Source: Sphingomonadales bacterium (GTDB taxonomy: Bacteria > Pseudomonadota > Alphaproteobacteria > Sphingomonadales > Sphingomonadaceae). Taken from it: a stretch of DNA of 13,948 nucleotides. The stretch lies in the NCBI GenBank assembly GCA_017302775.1, contig JAFLDC010000027.1:1-13948 (forward strand), in the 5' to 3' direction. Both the position numbers and the translations under genes were made by a program. This document shows positions 13,801-13,948 of the stretch, in pieces; position 1 is the first letter of the stretch; the number at the start of each line of letters is the position of its first letter. The notes beneath the pieces are model-generated. The model was not told the origin of the DNA. It searched no databases and saw only the letters and a program-made list of their open reading frames with translations.

Positions 13801-13948
13801 AGATACGGCAGAGAGGGTTTACCGTCGTGTATTGGTCGTGCCTGAGCAACCGGCATCCAAACTCGCTCTCATGCGGGATCGCAGCGTAGCGTACCCCGGC
13901 GCGGCTGTTATCCAGCGAAAGCCGCCTGTTGCCCCTGCCCTACTTCCG

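Larger units (their letters stand above)
13385..13948. other. Non-coding right end with clustered palindromic repeats
   Basis: No credible gene is seen in these 564 bp. Short open frames on both strands run through the palindromes and have no ribosome site or protein-like composition. The first ~250 bp hold the upstream region of the 451-aa gene, in which I find no clear promoter. The 13658-13800 stretch is a repeat cluster listed separately. The last ~90 bp show nothing I can assign. I saw no tRNA and no attachment-site repeat. Confidence 0.6.

Noticed and set aside
13436..13856. Short open frames on both strands at the right end
   Set aside because: They read through the repeat hairpins, which generate strings such as ETPANAGVSRFG seen as false proteins in many genomes of this family. 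No ribosome site.
13385..13948. tRNA gene or attachment site at the island boundary
   Set aside because: No cloverleaf-like arms, T-loop sequence or CCA end was found, and no repeat matching the left side of the window.

Overview
The window is GC-rich DNA that looks like a chromosomal accessory region of a Xanthomonadaceae bacterium (Xanthomonas, Stenotrophomonas, Lysobacter or a relative). The main reason is the protein at the left edge, which ends in an XVIPCD-type, glutamine-rich secretion domain, the signal of the bacterial-killing type IV secretion system of this family. The right edge carries a cluster of palindromic intergenic repeats of the kind scattered through such genomes. No rRNA, tRNA, transposase, integrase or CRISPR array was seen.

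Layout, left to right. (1) 3-785 (+): C-terminal part of an X-Tfe effector, cut by the window edge. (2) 913-4288 (-): a leftward cluster of a small zinc-ribbon membrane protein, a 535-aa Mrr-type nuclease with a coiled-coil front end, and a 428-aa protein with two HNH/zinc modules. (3) 4400-6163 (-): a tight two-gene operon of unknown function, one member with a zinc ribbon and an OmpR-like winged helix. (4) 6389-7987 (+): an Xre-type regulator divergent from that operon, then a COG2958/HrgA-like PD-(D/E)XK nuclease behind an unusually structured leader. (5) 7993-9840 (-): a 96-aa unknown and a 439-aa protein with a possible GAD...QYK nuclease core. (6) 9938-10618 (-): a lipoprotein. (7) 10695-13384 (-): a RES-domain toxin-like protein with a zinc-binding N-terminus, and upstream of it a 451-aa unknown with an incomplete nuclease-like motif. 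(8) 13385-13948: non-coding repeats.

At least three and perhaps five proteins carry nuclease-like folds, one carries a predicted NAD+-consuming toxin domain, and the base composition is mosaic (the RES and 451-aa genes are visibly AT-richer than 4400-8000). This is what a defence island looks like, here next to an interbacterial-warfare effector. The best candidates for undescribed systems are the RES + 451-aa pair, the 313-aa + 271-aa operon with its divergent regulator and palindromic operator, the Mrr + double-HNH pair, and the 439-aa protein with its small neighbour. All functional statements rest on motifs read by eye; no database search was run.
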